A stretch of DNA of 64,000 nt from Acetivibrio thermocellus ATCC 27405 (GCF_000015865.1 NC_009012.1:3651081-3715080); one strand, 5' to 3'. Shown: positions 43,588 to 53,240, counted from the stretch's first letter. A program made the numbers and translations. The notes: generated by a model not told the origin, from the letters alone.

Positions 43588-44976
43588 ATGAGTAAATTAT
43601 TTCTCTCCGTTTTAAATATGAGCTTTACAGCAAGCTATGTAATTCTGTGCGTGATACTTGTCAGGCTGTTACTTAAAAAAGCTCCAAAATTCATATCCTA
43701 TGCTTTGTGGGGAGTTGTTGCCTTCCGCTTAATAGTTCCGTTTTCTTTTGAAAGCATGTTTAGTCTTCTGCCTCGAAATATGAATGCGGCTCCGATTCTT
43801 CATGGTGTCATCTATCAGCAAAGTCCGACGGTTGTCAGCGGGATGGAAGTAATGGATTCTTTTTCAGGCCAATCACTTCCTGTATCCAACATGGGAGCAA
43901 GCGCAAATTCCTCGCACGTTTACATAGAAATAGCAGCATATATATGGGTTTTGGGAATAACAGCATTGCTTGTTTATAGTTTAGTGTCGTTTTTAAAACT
44001 AAAAAGGCAGCTTAAAAGTGCAAAGCTTGTAGACAAAAATATCTTCGAAGCAAAGAATTTGAAAACTCCCTTTGTATTTGGATTAATAAATCCCAGGATA
44101 TATTTACCGGCCGGGCTTGATGCCACTGAGAGAAGATATATTTTGCTGCACGAACAAATCCATATCAGGCGCAAAGATTATATTATTAAAATATTAGCTT
44201 TTTTAATACTGTCCATACACTGGTTTAATCCTCTTGTTTGGATTGCGTTCAGATTAATGAGCAAGGATATGGAACTTTCCTGTGATGAAAGAGTGCTGAA
44301 AGAAATGGATGAAAATATTAAAAAACCTTATGCTGCTTCTTTGCTGTCCCTGGCAACTGAAAGGCATATTTTAAATGGAAGTCCGTTGGCTTTTGGCGAG
44401 GGAAATGTAAAGGACAGAATCAAGAATGTATTAAGTTATAAAAAACCGGCTTTTTGGGTGATTACAGTTGCTTTAGCTTTAGCCATAGTTGTTGGATTTG
44501 GTTTGCTGGCTAATCCTTACGTGGCTAAACCGGATGAAGATAAGTATATATCGCAGCTTTTAAAAAATAAAACCGAATATGTAGGCGATAACTCAAAAGT
44601 CGGCGGTATCATCTTTTTATTAAAATTTCCTAAAAACGTAAGTTATGATTTTTTTGAGCTTTTTACTGACAAGGAACCTTATGGAGTAAATATCAATTTG
44701 AAAACGGATACAGAAACCAAAAATTTATATGTTGGTGAAGAAAACCGGCAGCAGTTTCAAAGTAATGCCGTGATTATGTTTTCTCTGATTGGAAATGTTG
44801 AATATATCAGTTTTACACTTGATGATGGATTGGAGCCGTATTCTATACGGTACACGCGTGAATGGGCGAATAATCAATGGGGTAAGGATGTGCGCGATTT
44901 TGCCAAAAGCGAGGAGGAATTCAGCAAGTTAATTGATGCCGCATACGGCATTGGCAAAAATGAAGATAAACTGTAA
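43588..44976 (+). CDS. BlaR1/MecR1-type M56 metallopeptidase, orphan (no adjacent blaI)
   Basis: 462 residues. N-terminal half has four membrane helices and, between helices 3 and 4, the zinc-protease motif LLHEQIHIRRKDY (HExxH) with the distal glutamate region KDMELSCDERVL. A further membrane segment at ~290-310 precedes an extracellular C-terminal domain of ~150 residues that does not look like a beta-lactamase-type sensor. In BlaR1 systems the protease inactivates the BlaI repressor upon signal. The N-terminal ~75 residues are nearly the same as those of the blaR1 gene at 63638. Its promoter carries two BlaI-type dyads, so the distant BlaI is the likely repressor. Confidence 0.88.
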   Translation: MSKLFLSVLNMSFTASYVILCVILVRLLLKKAPKFISYALWGVVAFRLIVPFSFESMFSLLPRNMNAAPILHGVIYQQSPTVVSGMEVMDSFSGQSLPVSNMGASANSSHVYIEIAAYIWVLGITALLVYSLVSFLKLKRQLKSAKLVDKNIFEAKNLKTPFVFGLINPRIYLPAGLDATERRYILLHEQIHIRRKDYIIKILAFLILSIHWFNPLVWIAFRLMSKDMELSCDERVLKEMDENIKKPYAASLLSLATERHILNGSPLAFGEGNVKDRIKNVLSYKKPAFWVITVALALAIVVGFGLLANPYVAKPDEDKYISQLLKNKTEYVGDNSKVGGIIFLLKFPKNVSYDFFELFTDKEPYGVNINLKTDTETKNLYVGEENRQQFQSNAVIMFSLIGNVEYISFTLDDGLEPYSIRYTREWANNQWGKDVRDFAKSEEEFSKLIDAAYGIGKNEDKL

Positions 44977-45018
44977 AAAAGGATTGGGAAAATTTCTTGA
45001 TTTTCAAATTGTTTGTAT

Positions 45019-45056
45019 GCAGGATAAAGCCACATTTAGCTTTAGACCTGCTTTTT
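45019..45056 (+). terminator. Terminator after orphan blaR1
   Basis: GCAGG / CCTGC plus inner TAAAGC / GCTTTA (45019-45051), then TTTTT. Confidence 0.75.
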
Positions 45057-45454
45057 CATTATCTGGAACAATTTATTTTGAACAGTGCGCTGTGTTTCTT
45101 TAATCTATATATTTTCAGCAATTTTTTATGAAAATGAATTTTTTAGACACAGTAAAATTTTTAATGTTTATAGTATTTTTAATATTCAATTGTAAATGTA
45201 AACTGGATGGCTTATAATTTAACCTAATGAAATTTCGAGGTATACTTTTGAATATGTCAGATACGACTAAAATGCTTTGCGAACGGATGGATGGTATTGT
45301 ATATGCAAAAAAATAATATAGACGCTAAGAAGTTTTAAAAAGAAATTTATTGTTCTCAAAAGACAGCGATTTAAAGATAGCGTTTTCTTTTTTATTTTTA
45401 TCTTTTAGTGATCGTAAGAAGATTGAATCAGAGGAAAAACACAGGAGGTATAAT
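45057..45454. other. Spacer with a putative promoter and a tiny open frame
   Basis: TTGTAA (45190-45195), 17 bp, TATAAT (45213-45218) forms a promoter about 240 bp before the flavodoxin-like gene. Behind it a 20-codon frame (45254-45316, starting MSDTTKMLCERMDG) has no proper ribosome site and is not called as a gene. The rest is AT-rich with nothing recognised. Confidence 0.45.
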
Positions 45455-46792
45455 ATGAAAGTTTTAGTTATAAACGGAAGTCCCAAAGGTGAATACAGTA
45501 TTACATTGCAAACTTCATTGTATCTGCAAAAAAAGTTTCCGGAGCATGAATTCGAGTTTCTTCGGGCCGGTCAGCAGATTAAGTCTTTGGAAAAAGATTT
45601 TTCCACTGCGGCTGAGTCGATAGCCGGTGCAGACTTGATTATTTTTTCTTATCCTGTTTATACCTTTATTGAGCCAAGTCAGCTGCACCGTTTTATAGAG
45701 CTTTTAAAAGCATCCGGCCTTGATGTGTCGGGGAAATTTGCCACCCAAATTACCACTTCCAAACATTTTTATGACGTTACTGCCCACAAATATATTCAGG
45801 ATAATTGTCAGGACCTTGGTATGAAATATATTAAGGGACTTTCTGCGGATATGGATGACCTTCTTACGGAAAATGGACGTAAAACTGCGATAGAGTTTTT
45901 TAAATATGTGTGCTGGTGCATGGAACATGACATATATGAAGCTATCCCAAAGAGTCCCGGGGCTGCGGCGCATATTTCTGTCAGTCCTGCAAAATCGACT
46001 CAGGAAAAGAAGGATGGAGATGTGGTCATAGTTACGGATTGTGCAAAGGATGACAAGCAGCTTAATGATATGATTGACAGGTTCAGAGCGGTTTTAAATT
46101 ATAAGAGCCGTGTTGTCAATATTTCGGAATACCCTTTTCAGGGAGGGTGTATAAGCTGCTTTAATTGTGCAGCTTCGGGAAAATGCATTTACAAGGACGG
46201 TTTTGACGACTTTCTGCGCAACAATATTCAGACTGCGGATGCCATAATATATGCATTTACCATCAAAGACCATTCCATGGGTTCTGTTTTTAAGATGTAT
46301 GATGACAGGCAGTTTTGCAACGGCCACAGAACAGTGACTATGGGAAAGCCAACAGGATACCTGATTAGTGGTAACTATCCGGCGGAGACTAATCTGCAGG
46401 TGATTATTGAAGGACGAAGCGAAGTTGGAGGTAATTTCCTTGCCGGGGTTGCGTGTGACGAAACAAATCCGGATGAAGAAATAGACAGGCTTGCAGCAAG
46501 GCTTGATTATGCAATCAGTCATAAGTATGTGCAGCCTCAAAATTTCTATGGTGTTGGCGGAATGAAGATTTTCAGGGACCTTATCTGGCTCATGCGCGGT
46601 CTTATGAGAGAGGACCATCGTTTTTACAAAACACACGGATTGTATGACTTTCCTCAAAAGAAAAGAGGTACGGCATTAAAAATGTATCTTGCAGGTGCCA
46701 TAATATCTTCGCCGAAACTGAGGTCTAAAATAGGAAATAAAATGAATGAAGGTATGATTGCACCGTATAAAAAAGTTTTGGAGAAGTATTAG
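45455..46792 (+). CDS. Double flavodoxin-fold NAD(P)H-dependent oxidoreductase / iron-sulfur flavoprotein-like
   Basis: 445 residues from ATG 45455 (AGGAGG upstream). Residues ~1-165 form a flavodoxin-like domain opening MKVLVINGSPKGEYS with the SYPVYTF phosphate/FMN edge. Residues ~190-370 repeat that fold (DVVIVTDCAKDD) and contain the cysteine cluster GGCISCFNCAASGKC used by Isf-type flavoproteins for a [4Fe-4S] centre. The C-terminal ~75 residues are basic and helical. Probably a cytoplasmic electron-transfer flavoprotein. The next gene, a transporter, follows after 72 bp. Confidence 0.8.
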   Translation: MKVLVINGSPKGEYSITLQTSLYLQKKFPEHEFEFLRAGQQIKSLEKDFSTAAESIAGADLIIFSYPVYTFIEPSQLHRFIELLKASGLDVSGKFATQITTSKHFYDVTAHKYIQDNCQDLGMKYIKGLSADMDDLLTENGRKTAIEFFKYVCWCMEHDIYEAIPKSPGAAAHISVSPAKSTQEKKDGDVVIVTDCAKDDKQLNDMIDRFRAVLNYKSRVVNISEYPFQGGCISCFNCAASGKCIYKDGFDDFLRNNIQTADAIIYAFTIKDHSMGSVFKMYDDRQFCNGHRTVTMGKPTGYLISGNYPAETNLQVIIEGRSEVGGNFLAGVACDETNPDEEIDRLAARLDYAISHKYVQPQNFYGVGGMKIFRDLIWLMRGLMREDHRFYKTHGLYDFPQKKRGTALKMYLAGAIISSPKLRSKIGNKMNEGMIAPYKKVLEKY

Positions 46793-46864
46793 AGCTATTG
46801 AAATAATTGAAAAATTGAAGTATATGTATATAAGTAATTGCTTTGATGTGAAGGGTGTCGAAAT

Positions 46865-47977
46865 GTGAAAAGTAAAATAATTGCTTTTTTTAAAAAAGAA
46901 ATTGTGCTTGTTGTGGCTGCGGTACTTGCTTTTATTTCCGGTTTTATTGTTCCGCCCACTAAAGCATATATGGAATATATAGACTGGTGTGTGCTGGGAA
47001 TTTTATTGAGTTTGATGACGGTTATGGCAGGTCTTCAGAAAAATGGGCTGTTTGATACTTTGGTTGTTGCCTTGCTGAAAAGAACCAAAAAGGTATGGCA
47101 GCTGGCTTTTGTACTGGTATTTTTGTGTTTTTTTCTCAGTATGCTTATTACTAATGATGTTGCCCTTATCACATTTGTCCCTTTTGCCATTTTAACTTTG
47201 AAAAAGTGCGGACAGGAACGGCTGGTTATACCTGTAGTGGTTCTTCAGACAATCGCAGCCAACCTGGGCAGTATGCTGACTCCAATAGGCAATCCCCAGA
47301 ATTTGTATTTATATAACTTGTCTCAAATGGGAATTTTGGAGTTTGTGCTGTTTATGCTTCCTTATACAATGGTTTCAGGACTGCTTTTGGTAATCTCGTT
47401 GTTGCTTATTAAGGGCAAACACGAAGCGGTTGTTATAAAAGAAGAAACGAACATGCGGCTTTCACTGAAAAAGAACATAATTTATCTGATTTTGTTTGCT
47501 TTATCTCTTTTGAGTGTTGCCAAGATTTTGCATTACATGGTTGTACTGATTTTGGTATTGCTTGTAGTTTTTATAATGGAAAAGGATGTTTTAAAATCAG
47601 TCGATTATTGTTTGCTTTTGACTTTTATTTGTTTTTTTATTTTCACGGGGAATTTGGAAAATATTCCTGCGGTAAAAGATACATTGCAAAATTTGATAAC
47701 CGGTCGGGAACTTGTTATAAGCGTTTTTGCAAGTCAAGCCATAAGCAATGTCCCAGCGGCGCTTTTATTGTCCGAATTTACGGACAACTACCGGGTATTG
47801 TTGAAAGGTGTGAATATAGGCGGCCTTGGGACTTTGATTGCGTCAATGGCGAGTTTGATATCCTATAAAATATTTGCGAACCATTATAATGAACTTAAAG
47901 GACGGTATTTTCTCTGGTTTACTTTGGCAAACATAATTTATCTTTTGATATTAACGGTGGTTGCGGTAATAGTCTAA
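46865..47977 (+). CDS. ArsB/NhaD/SLC13 (ion transporter superfamily) membrane transporter
   Basis: 370 residues with about ten membrane helices. Hairpin motifs of this superfamily are repeated in two halves: TNDVALITFVPF and ANLGSMLTPIGNPQNLYLY in the first, SQAISNVPAALLLS and GVNIGGLGTLIASMAS in the second. The start is GTG 46865 (an ATG just upstream is out of frame and immediately stopped). Could carry dicarboxylate, arsenite or Na+/H+; the sequence alone does not decide. Confidence 0.85.
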   Translation: MKSKIIAFFKKEIVLVVAAVLAFISGFIVPPTKAYMEYIDWCVLGILLSLMTVMAGLQKNGLFDTLVVALLKRTKKVWQLAFVLVFLCFFLSMLITNDVALITFVPFAILTLKKCGQERLVIPVVVLQTIAANLGSMLTPIGNPQNLYLYNLSQMGILEFVLFMLPYTMVSGLLLVISLLLIKGKHEAVVIKEETNMRLSLKKNIIYLILFALSLLSVAKILHYMVVLILVLLVVFIMEKDVLKSVDYCLLLTFICFFIFTGNLENIPAVKDTLQNLITGRELVISVFASQAISNVPAALLLSEFTDNYRVLLKGVNIGGLGTLIASMASLISYKIFANHYNELKGRYFLWFTLANIIYLLILTVVAVIV

Positions 47978-48147
47978 ACCTGTTTGAAGTTGTTATATCC
48001 TTTTTTCATTTATCAATCATTTGGGCTATAATTTTTTTATTATTAACAATCGGACGTTTTAATGCTATACTAAATTTAGTAAAAGTGAGAGGGTATTTGT
48101 TTTAATTGTTTAATTGTATTAATTTTATTTAGGAGTGTGTAAACAGA

Positions 48148-48882
48148 GTGAAACCAAAAAAGATATTAAAACTTGCAGCTTTAAATATTGGAATTGTTTT
48201 GTTCAATATTATACTTTTCGGCGTGGTGGGCATACAGCTGAACGGAGCTGACGCCTTACGTACCGCCGCTGGAGGTGCTGCAATATTTCTGAGCATATCA
48301 TTTTTCTTGTATGGGAACTACACACTCTTATCCCAAAATGATACCCAAATCAATATAAATGAGATAGACGATTATAGAGATTGTATTATTGCACTCAATC
48401 AGTCCTATGGAAAGAAAGCTTTTGACGAAAGCATTACTACAATAAAAGAGCAGGTTGAACGTTTCAAAAAAAAGAAGGAAAAAATATTTGAGATTCTCGG
48501 CCAAAAATTTGATGTTATTGACAAAGTCTATGAAAAGTTTAAGACAACCATCTTTGATGTTGAATATGTTTTTTTGTCCAATATTAAAGCCATTTTAAGC
48601 AAGATAAATGCTTTTGATGAGGAAGATTACGAAAGGCTGTGCCGCGATATTTCTCAAAAAAAGTTTTCCGACGAAGTTATTGCTTCAAAAAAGAATATAT
48701 ATAAAGAGTACTTCATCTTTGTAAAAAATGCAATAGAGGATAATGAAGAGATAATCATAAAACTTGATGCACTTTTGCTTGAAATTTCGAAACACAGCAC
48801 CATTGAAGCGGGAGAAATCGAAAACATGAAAGAAATTAAAGAAATGGACGAACTGATAAAAAAATCCAGATATTATATATAG
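48148..48882 (+). CDS. Membrane protein with long coiled-coil cytoplasmic domain, unknown function
   Basis: 244 residues from GTG 48148 (AGGAGTG upstream). Two adjacent N-terminal membrane helices (~10-30 and ~38-58) are followed by ~185 charged, mostly helical residues with heptad character (KEQVERFKKKKEKIFEI, EIENMKEIKEMDEL). I recognise no family with confidence; it faintly recalls XpaC-like proteins that sit beside vWA or tellurite-type genes. The next gene, 175 bp on, is a binding-protein/vWA surface protein, which suggests a joint envelope function. Confidence 0.6.
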   Translation: MKPKKILKLAALNIGIVLFNIILFGVVGIQLNGADALRTAAGGAAIFLSISFFLYGNYTLLSQNDTQININEIDDYRDCIIALNQSYGKKAFDESITTIKEQVERFKKKKEKIFEILGQKFDVIDKVYEKFKTTIFDVEYVFLSNIKAILSKINAFDEEDYERLCRDISQKKFSDEVIASKKNIYKEYFIFVKNAIEDNEEIIIKLDALLLEISKHSTIEAGEIENMKEIKEMDELIKKSRYYI

Positions 48883-49057
48883 TTATTTATAAGCCATTAA
48901 AACAATGCAACGGTTTATGATGTTTTTAAAAGTTAATCAATGCCGTATCGGCTAATGATTATTAAAATATGCTGCAGTGACAGGCATTTGGTAGTTTATT
49001 TTTTAAAATAGTTTATTTTTTTAAATATTTTAAAAGAAAGGGCGGTTTTGGGGGAAA

Positions 49058-50755
49058 ATGCCGGAAAGCAAAAAGAATTTAAAAGTTATAGTAATTTTAT
49101 TGGGAATAGCTTTAGTTGTGTTCGGGCTTATTTATGGTGGCATTTCTTTGACGCAAAACTTTGGAAAAAGTCAAAAAGTAATTTCAATGGAAAGTGCCGA
49201 AAAAAAACTGGATAAACTTTATAAAGATATAACTGTAAATATTATTGAGCCAAAAAAAGGGCAGGTGGACATTGATCCTCCGGACCTTAAAGAGTCTTTG
49301 CCTGATATTTCCAAATATCCGCCTCAGGTGGAAGAAACTACAGGCACTTTTATAGAAATCTTTTCTTCCACTGAAAAGTCAGGAGAGAAAAAAGACGGAT
49401 GGCTTCTTGATGTGGCAAGGGAATTTAACAGAGCCAACATACAGGTAAACGGTAAACCTGTTTCTGTCAGAATCAGAGGTATTGCCTCGGGTTTGGCGAC
49501 AGACTACATAATTTCCGGTAAATATCTTCCTGATGCCTTTACACCTTCCAACGAGCTTTGGGGGGAAATGATCAGGGCAAGCGGGGTGGATATATCCCTT
49601 GTTGAAAAAAGACTTGCCGGTAATGTTGCAGGAGTGCTTCTTTCAAAAGCAAAGTATGAGGAATTGCTTCAGAAATATGGTTCAATAAATTTAAAAAATA
49701 TTACTGAGGCGGTTGCGGCAAACGAAATAGCAATGGGTTATACCAATCCTTTTGCAAGTTCAACGGGAATGAACTTTCTTGTTTCAACATTGAGTACTTT
49801 TGACAGTAAAAATATATTGAGCGAAAAAGCTATAGAAGGTTTTGAAAAATTTCAGACCAATATTCCTTTTGTGGCTTATACTACTTTACAGATGAGGGAG
49901 TCTGCAAAATCCGGCGTTCTCGACGGCTTTATACTGGAGTACCAGACCTATGAAAATACTCCTGAACTGAAAAAGGACTATGTTTTCACTCCTTTTGGTG
50001 TAAGACATGACAGTCCGATGTATGCCATCGGAAATCTAACTCAGGAGAAAAAAGAAATACTCAATAAATTCGTTGAGTTTTGCAAAAGCAGCAAATCACA
50101 GGAGCTTGCAACAGAATACGGTTTCAACAGGCTTGACGATTATTTGCCTGAAATATCGAATTTTGACGGAGAGGCTATAATGAAAGCCCAGAAGCTTTGG
50201 AAAGAAAAGAAGGATGTTAACAATGACATTGTAGCCGTTTTTGTTGCCGATGTGTCGGGAAGTATGGCAGGTGAACCGCTCAACAGATTGAAGCAATCTC
50301 TTATAAATGGTTCTAAATATATAAGTTCAGATGTTTCCATCGGGTTGGTGTCTTATTCCACGGATGTGAATATAAATCTTCCGATTGCCAAATTTGACTT
50401 AAACCAAAGGTCTTTGTTTGTAGGTGCGGTTGAAAGCCTGGCTGCGGGCGGCAATACAGCAACGTTTGACGCGATAATTGTGGCAACGAAAATGCTTAAG
50501 GAAGAAAAAGCAAAGAATCCTAATGCCAAATTGATGCTGTTTGTGTTAAGTGACGGTGTGACAAATTACGGCCACTCGCTAAACGATATTAAAGATATGA
50601 TGAAGACTTTCGGAATTCCAATTTATACTATAGGATATAACGCAAATATAAAGGCATTGGAGACTTTATCACAAATAAACGAAGCGGCAAATATAAATGC
50701 TGATACGGAAGATGTTGTATATCAGTTGGGAAGTTTGTTCAACGCCCAGATGTAA
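49058..50755 (+). CDS. Membrane-anchored solute-binding-like protein fused to a vWA domain
   Basis: 565 residues. One N-terminal signal-anchor (~8-30), a linker, then a type 2 periplasmic-binding-like domain (~95-350; DGWLLDVAREFNRANI, YTNPFASSTG, TPFGVRHDSPMYAIG). The C-terminal vWA domain (~380-565) has a perfect MIDAS, FVADVSGSMAG, with GGNTATFDAI and VLSDGVTNYG completing it, so it should bind Mg and a ligand. Likely faces outside and couples ligand capture to protein-protein contact. Its last 63 residues have a decayed second copy at 53241-53429. ATG 49058 follows GGGGGAA. Confidence 0.85.
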   Translation: MPESKKNLKVIVILLGIALVVFGLIYGGISLTQNFGKSQKVISMESAEKKLDKLYKDITVNIIEPKKGQVDIDPPDLKESLPDISKYPPQVEETTGTFIEIFSSTEKSGEKKDGWLLDVAREFNRANIQVNGKPVSVRIRGIASGLATDYIISGKYLPDAFTPSNELWGEMIRASGVDISLVEKRLAGNVAGVLLSKAKYEELLQKYGSINLKNITEAVAANEIAMGYTNPFASSTGMNFLVSTLSTFDSKNILSEKAIEGFEKFQTNIPFVAYTTLQMRESAKSGVLDGFILEYQTYENTPELKKDYVFTPFGVRHDSPMYAIGNLTQEKKEILNKFVEFCKSSKSQELATEYGFNRLDDYLPEISNFDGEAIMKAQKLWKEKKDVNNDIVAVFVADVSGSMAGEPLNRLKQSLINGSKYISSDVSIGLVSYSTDVNINLPIAKFDLNQRSLFVGAVESLAAGGNTATFDAIIVATKMLKEEKAKNPNAKLMLFVLSDGVTNYGHSLNDIKDMMKTFGIPIYTIGYNANIKALETLSQINEAANINADTEDVVYQLGSLFNAQM

Positions 50756-50778
50756 TTTAAGGATTTTGTTCTTGTGAA

Positions 50779-50823
50779 AAATTTGGCATAGCCGTTGAGA
50801 CGGGCTATGCCAAATTTTTTATT
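50779..50823 (+). terminator. Terminator after the vWA gene
   Basis: Perfect 15-bp stem AAATTTGGCATAGCC (50779-50793) / GGCTATGCCAAATTT (50803-50817) and a T run. Confidence 0.93.
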
Positions 50824-50872
50824 TTTTCTCTATTATAATGAATGATTTATTTTATTCTGTAAACTTATATGG

Positions 50873-50878
50873 TATAAT
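50873..50878 (+). promoter_or_regulatory. Extended -10 promoter for the CAP-dockerin gene
   Basis: TATAAT with the extended TGG directly upstream; no good -35 hexamer. About 180 bp before the start at 51060; the remaining leader shows nothing recognised. Confidence 0.4.
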
Positions 50879-51059
50879 ATGTATGAAAAGGTTTTTGATA
50901 GATTCAAAGAATTGCCAGTGGAAAATAACATGAATGCTGGGCTTTAAAGAACCACAGTACTTAATCATTCAGGAGGGAAAAGAACCGTCAGGAAAGAAAT
51001 CTTAAATTTCAATAAAACATTTATAAAAAAAACATATAAAAAACAAAGGAGGAGTAAAT

Positions 51060-52295
51060 ATGAAAGTCAAGCTAAAGGGCACATTTTTACTTTTGATTTT
51101 GATTGCAGCGCTCTTGTTTAATACGGTCTGTTCAAGTGCTGCAGAGAGCGTACTGCAAGACAGGACCATTGATGACATAGTGAAGAGATATCAAAACAAT
51201 CCGTTTCGTATTAATGTGTCCGTTTCTGACATATATGAAATTGAGCCCAAAGCTGAGCCTCCTTATGTTGCAGGAAAATTAAAAAGTGACTATTTAAAGG
51301 AAGCATTAAATTGTGTAAATTTTATGCGTTATCTGGTTGGATTGCCGAATGATCTTGTTCTGGACGACAATTATAATAATTATGCCCAGCATGGAACAGT
51401 ATTACTGGCAAGATTAAGAGGTATAGCTCATTATCCTCAAAAACCCGGTGATATGCCTGATGAATTTTACAATCTTGCATATAAAGGAACTTCAAGTTCC
51501 AGTATTGCATACGGTTTTTCATCTTTAATGGATAGCATTATGGCATTTATGAAAGATAATAATAGTGAATTGAATCTTAGTACAGTGGGTCACCGCAGAT
51601 GGCTGCTAAATCCAGGTATGGAGAAAACAGGCTTTGGACAGTGCGGGCGTTACTATTGCACATATATATTGGATTCAGTTATGGGTGCTTCCGTTAAATT
51701 TGACTTTATAGCGTGGCCTGCAAGAAATTATATGCCTGTGGAATATTTTAATGATGCAAGCGTACCTTGGTCGGTTAATCTTGGAAGCGATTATTTTTCG
51801 CCTTCCCTTAATGAAGTCGAAGTGACTCTTAAGAGAAGAAGTGACAACAAAGTATGGATTTTTAATAAAGACAATATTGAGGAATATGGGCTTTTTAATG
51901 TGAACAATGATTATTATGGAATGACAAAATGTATTATTTTCAGGCCAAAGGGTATCGGTAGCTATAATAAGAATGATGTATTTGATGTAAACATCAAAGG
52001 AATAAGGCTTTCTACCGACGGACCGACTGAAATTAATTACACGGTGAGATTTTTCAGTTTGAAAGATGCTATTGCTGAAAGGGAAAGAAATTTTACATAC
52101 GGGGATTTAAACGGTGACGGAAGGGTAAATTCGACGGACTTGGCAGTAATGAAAAGGTATCTTTTAAAACAAGTACAAATTTCAGATATCAGACCTGCAG
52201 ATTTAAATGGTGACGGAAAAGCAAATTCCACTGATTACCAGTTACTTAAACGGTATATTTTAAAAACGATAGATATATTTCCTGTTGAAAAATAG
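51060..52295 (+). CDS. Cellulosomal CAP-domain protein with type I dockerin
   Basis: 411 residues. Signal peptide 1-28 (ends SSAAE). Residues ~75-190 resemble a CAP/SCP domain (LNCVNFMRYLVGLP, YAQHGTVLLAR, STVGHRRWLLNP), the fold used by extracellular allergen-V5-like proteins. A beta domain of ~110 residues follows. The C-terminal dockerin (~348-408) has two Ca loops, DLNGDGRVNSTDLAVMKRY and DLNGDGKANSTDYQLLKRY, with S-T at the cohesin-recognition positions. It should therefore join the cellulosome through scaffoldin cohesins. Its substrate is unknown. SD AAAGGAGGA is strong. Confidence 0.9.
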   Translation: MKVKLKGTFLLLILIAALLFNTVCSSAAESVLQDRTIDDIVKRYQNNPFRINVSVSDIYEIEPKAEPPYVAGKLKSDYLKEALNCVNFMRYLVGLPNDLVLDDNYNNYAQHGTVLLARLRGIAHYPQKPGDMPDEFYNLAYKGTSSSSIAYGFSSLMDSIMAFMKDNNSELNLSTVGHRRWLLNPGMEKTGFGQCGRYYCTYILDSVMGASVKFDFIAWPARNYMPVEYFNDASVPWSVNLGSDYFSPSLNEVEVTLKRRSDNKVWIFNKDNIEEYGLFNVNNDYYGMTKCIIFRPKGIGSYNKNDVFDVNIKGIRLSTDGPTEINYTVRFFSLKDAIAERERNFTYGDLNGDGRVNSTDLAVMKRYLLKQVQISDIRPADLNGDGKANSTDYQLLKRYILKTIDIFPVEK

Positions 52296-52329
52296 ATTTT
52301 TAATGCAAGGGATTATAGCTCACAATAAA

Positions 52330-52373
52330 TCCTCTTAATGAATAAGATAATCTGTAATTATTCATTAAGGGGA
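52330..52373 (+). promoter_or_regulatory. Long perfect hairpin over the ribosome-binding site of the alpha/beta hydrolase gene
   Basis: CTTAATGAATAA (52334-52345) pairs perfectly with TTATTCATTAAG (52358-52369); the stem extends outward through C-C-T/G-G-G to 52330/52373. The right arm contains AAGGGGAG, the ribosome site of the ATG at 52380, so the RNA would hide it. No T run follows, so it is not a terminator. It may also be a DNA operator. Confidence 0.65.
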
Positions 52374-52379
52374 GAGAAT

Positions 52380-53189
52380 ATGGGTTATTATCTTAAAGTA
52401 AATAATGTAAAACTATATGTCGAAGATTTAAATCCGGAGTGCAAAAAGACAATCCTGTTTTTACACGGCTGGCCGGGCAGTCACAAACTGTTTGAATACC
52501 AATTTGACAAGCTGCCCCAATTAGGGTATCGGTGTATTGGAATCGATACAAGAGGCTTTGGGAACTCGGATAAACCGTTTTACGGATACGATTACAACAC
52601 CTTGTCCGATGATGTGAGAGGCGTGGTGGAAGCTTTAGGCCTGCGTGATTTTACATTGGCGGGACATTCCACCGGCGGTGCAATAGCGGTAAGATACATG
52701 GGACGCCATAAGGGGTACGGGGTATCCAGGCTGGTTCTTATTGCAGCAGCTGCGCCAAGTTTGATAAAGCGTCCCAATTTTCCCTATGGTATTGACGAAG
52801 AGACGGTGCTGGAGATGATTGAAGGTACATATAATGACCGTCCGCAAATGCTTAAGAATTTTGGCGACAGGTTTTTCTTTCAACGTACATCCCAGGCATT
52901 TTCCAATTGGTTCTTCCAGTTGGGGCTGCAGGCGGCCGGATGGGCAACGGCAGCGATTGCAAAGACATGGATAAATGAAGTATTGTTTGTAGATATGGAA
53001 GCTATTCATGTGCCCACTTTGATTATTCATGGCATTCATGATAAAGTGGTTCCTTTTCAGCTGGGAGAGATACAGCAAAGGATGATTCGAAATTCCAGGC
53101 TGGTACCGTTTGAACTTTCCGGGCATGGAGTTTTTTATGACCAGAAGGATGAATTCAATGCTTTGCTGGCGAGATTTGTAGAGAGCTAA
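52380..53189 (+). CDS. Alpha/beta hydrolase
   Basis: 269 residues from ATG 52380; an in-frame ATG at 52338 lies inside the hairpin. LFLHGWPGSHKLF gives the oxyanion-hole loop, GHSTGGAIA the nucleophile elbow (Ser), GIHDKVVP the acid (Asp) and SGHGVFYD the histidine; a helical cap domain lies at ~130-200. No signal peptide: cytoplasmic. Could be an esterase, haloperoxidase-like or epoxide-hydrolase-like enzyme. It sits between two cellulosome-related or surface genes. Confidence 0.9.
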   Translation: MGYYLKVNNVKLYVEDLNPECKKTILFLHGWPGSHKLFEYQFDKLPQLGYRCIGIDTRGFGNSDKPFYGYDYNTLSDDVRGVVEALGLRDFTLAGHSTGGAIAVRYMGRHKGYGVSRLVLIAAAAPSLIKRPNFPYGIDEETVLEMIEGTYNDRPQMLKNFGDRFFFQRTSQAFSNWFFQLGLQAAGWATAAIAKTWINEVLFVDMEAIHVPTLIIHGIHDKVVPFQLGEIQQRMIRNSRLVPFELSGHGVFYDQKDEFNALLARFVES

Positions 53190-53240
53190 TTTGGTGACGA
53201 ACTTTACAAAAATCAATAAAAGGAAAAATTGCTTTTCAAT

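Noticed and set aside
45254..45316. 20-codon leader-peptide-like frame before the flavodoxin-like gene
   Set aside because: No suitable ribosome site, no attenuator structure and no recognisable content.
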